From the NCBI GenBank assembly GCA_964528155.1, contig CAZGRL010000158.1, forward strand, positions 1 through 7,397: 7,397 bases of DNA, in the 5' to 3' direction. Positions 6,297-7,397 of the stretch are shown piece by piece. Below the pieces are notes generated by a model. That model did no database searches and was not told where the DNA came from. It was given only the letters and a program-made list of their open reading frames with translations. The number at the start of each line of letters is the position of its first letter. Position 1 is the first letter of the stretch. The position numbers and the translations under genes were made by a program. The DNA comes from G001797105 sp964528155 (lineage in GTDB: Bacteria; Chloroflexota; Anaerolineae; Anaerolineales; E44-bin32).

Positions 6297-7271
6297 ATGC
6301 CACTCATCTTCGATCTTCCACTCGAGCAGTTGGCAAGCTATCAGGGCAGGAGTCCGCGCCCGCAGGACTTTGATACCTTCTGGGAGAAAGGCCTTGCCGA
6401 AATGCGGGCGACCGATCCGGGGGCCGAGCTCGTTCCCGCTGAGTTCAGAGCAGCGAATGCAGCATGTTTTCACCTGTATTTCACCGGGGTAGGGGGGGCG
6501 CGCATCCACGCGAAGCTGCTGCAACCGGTAAGAGCCCCTGATCCACATCCGGCCGTCTTGTTCTTCCATGGGTACACGGGCGACTCCGGCGATTGGTCCG
6601 ACAAGCTCGGTTACGTCTCGGAGGGGTTCACCATAGCGGCATTGGACTGCCGCGGGCAGGCAGGATTGTCGCAAGATAAGGGTGGTGTGACTGGAAACAC
6701 CCTCCATGGCCATATCATACGCGGATTGGAGGATGCCCTGAAGGGCTTGCCCGAAAGGCTGCTCTTCCGGCAAGTATTCCTTGACGCTGCTCAACTCGCC
6801 AAGATCGTTATGGAAATGCCCGACGTTGATCCAAATCGGGTGGGCGCAACGGGCATCAGTCAGGGAGGCGCCTTGACCGTCGCCTGCTCCGCACTGGAAC
6901 CTCGCATCAAGCGCGCAGCTCCGATATTTCCCTTCCTCAGTGATTACAAGCGGGTATGGGAGATGGACCAGGCAAAAGATGCCTACATAGAACTACAAGA
7001 GTACTTCCGCCATTCGGACCCCACCCATAGACTTGAAGATAGTGTCTTCGATAAGCTGGGCTACATCGACATCCAATTCCTGGCTTCCCGCATCCAGGCA
7101 GAAGTGATATGGGGAATTGGATTGATGGATACCATCTGCCCACCTTCAACCCAATTTGCTGTATACAACAAGATCGTCTCGCCAAAGACAATGATGATAT
7201 ATCCCGATTTCGGGCATGAACCTCTGCCGGGTCTCAATGATCGGATCTTTCGATTCATGTTGGGGTTGTAG
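6297..7271 (+). CDS. CE7-family acetyl esterase (acetylxylan esterase / cephalosporin-C deacetylase type)
   Basis: This 324-residue alpha/beta hydrolase should remove acetyl groups from acetylated sugars or short oligosaccharides. There is no signal peptide, so it acts in the cytoplasm, as is usual for CE7 enzymes. The family signatures are all present: HGYTG (91-95), where Tyr93 is in the position of the oxyanion-hole tyrosine; CRGQ (118-121); the nucleophile elbow GISQGG with Ser188; an acidic residue at Asp278 (GLMDTICPP); and GHE with His307. These complete the Ser-Asp-His triad, and length is normal for the family (about 320). The N-terminal PLEQLASYQGRSPRPQDFDTFW region is also typical. 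Only a weak AGAGAG lies before the ATG. Composition is mixed (48-63% GC in sampled lines), unlike the transport genes. Its place behind a sugar importer suggests intracellular deacetylation of the imported substrate. The true substrate is not readable from sequence, and CE7 enzymes are promiscuous. Confidence 0.94.
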   Translation: MPLIFDLPLEQLASYQGRSPRPQDFDTFWEKGLAEMRATDPGAELVPAEFRAANAACFHLYFTGVGGARIHAKLLQPVRAPDPHPAVLFFHGYTGDSGDWSDKLGYVSEGFTIAALDCRGQAGLSQDKGGVTGNTLHGHIIRGLEDALKGLPERLLFRQVFLDAAQLAKIVMEMPDVDPNRVGATGISQGGALTVACSALEPRIKRAAPIFPFLSDYKRVWEMDQAKDAYIELQEYFRHSDPTHRLEDSVFDKLGYIDIQFLASRIQAEVIWGIGLMDTICPPSTQFAVYNKIVSPKTMMIYPDFGHEPLPGLNDRIFRFMLGL

Positions 7272-7397
7272 GTGGTAATCTGGTCCGGCATGGCTGTAAT
7301 GCAAGAGACAGCGGCGTGGTAGAGAAGCCCGATATTGACCGCACTAGTACTCCGTCAAGCTGGAATGGACGGATAAAGACGGTGCAAGGTGATGCGT
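7272..7397 (+). other. Downstream edge, no gene recognised
   Basis: The 126 bases after the esterase stop contain no credible open frame, terminator hairpin or promoter. AAGGTGATG near the right edge could belong to a following gene, but only six bases remain after that ATG begins and its spacing from the AAGG is too short to judge. Confidence 0.4.

Noticed and set aside
6117..6794. 225-residue minus-strand frame overlapping the start of the esterase
   Set aside because: It conflicts with a complete CE7 esterase on the plus strand and shows no motifs of its own.

Overview
The window looks like a carbohydrate-uptake locus from a high-GC bacterium. The best lineage guess is a Chloroflexota member (Anaerolineae, Caldilineae or Thermomicrobia type). 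That guess rests mainly on the solute-binding lipoprotein, whose lipobox cysteine is followed by a long Ala/Thr/Pro linker of the kind common in that phylum. It is an inference, not something the sequence proves.

Layout, left to right. A small four-helix membrane protein of unknown function lies on the minus strand (168-548). The next 470 bases hold what looks like the 3' remnant of an unidentified minus-strand gene (730-981) and then a strong sigma70-type promoter (960-989). This promoter drives a LacI-family repressor (1021-2028). A second promoter (2160-2188) and a leader of about 320 nt precede a CUT1-type sugar ABC importer: a solute-binding lipoprotein (2516-3919) and two permeases (3972-4907 and 4904-5728, overlapping by ATGA). 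No ATPase gene is present, so a shared MsmK/UgpC-type ATPase encoded elsewhere is presumed. About 570 bases follow with no intact gene, including a probable decayed minus-strand gene (about 5718-6054). The last gene is a cytoplasmic CE7-family acetyl esterase (acetylxylan esterase/cephalosporin-C deacetylase type, 6297-7271).

The clearest regulatory signal is the identical 14-bp palindrome TGAAAGTGCTTTCA at 989-1002 and 2194-2207. Each copy sits at the expected transcription start of a promoter with a good -35 box and an extended TGN -10 box. The simplest reading is that the LacI-type protein represses both itself and the importer operon until an imported sugar or derivative releases it. The downstream esterase suggests the substrate may be an acetylated oligosaccharide such as a xylan fragment, taken up and deacetylated inside the cell.

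Base composition is uneven. Importer genes run about 67-73% GC in sampled lines, the repressor about 52%, and the esterase mixed. With gene remnants on both sides of the cassette, this suggests an assembled, mosaic locus. I see no RNA genes, CRISPR arrays, insertion sequences or clearly new systems. It reads as an ordinary but nicely regulated sugar-transport cassette.
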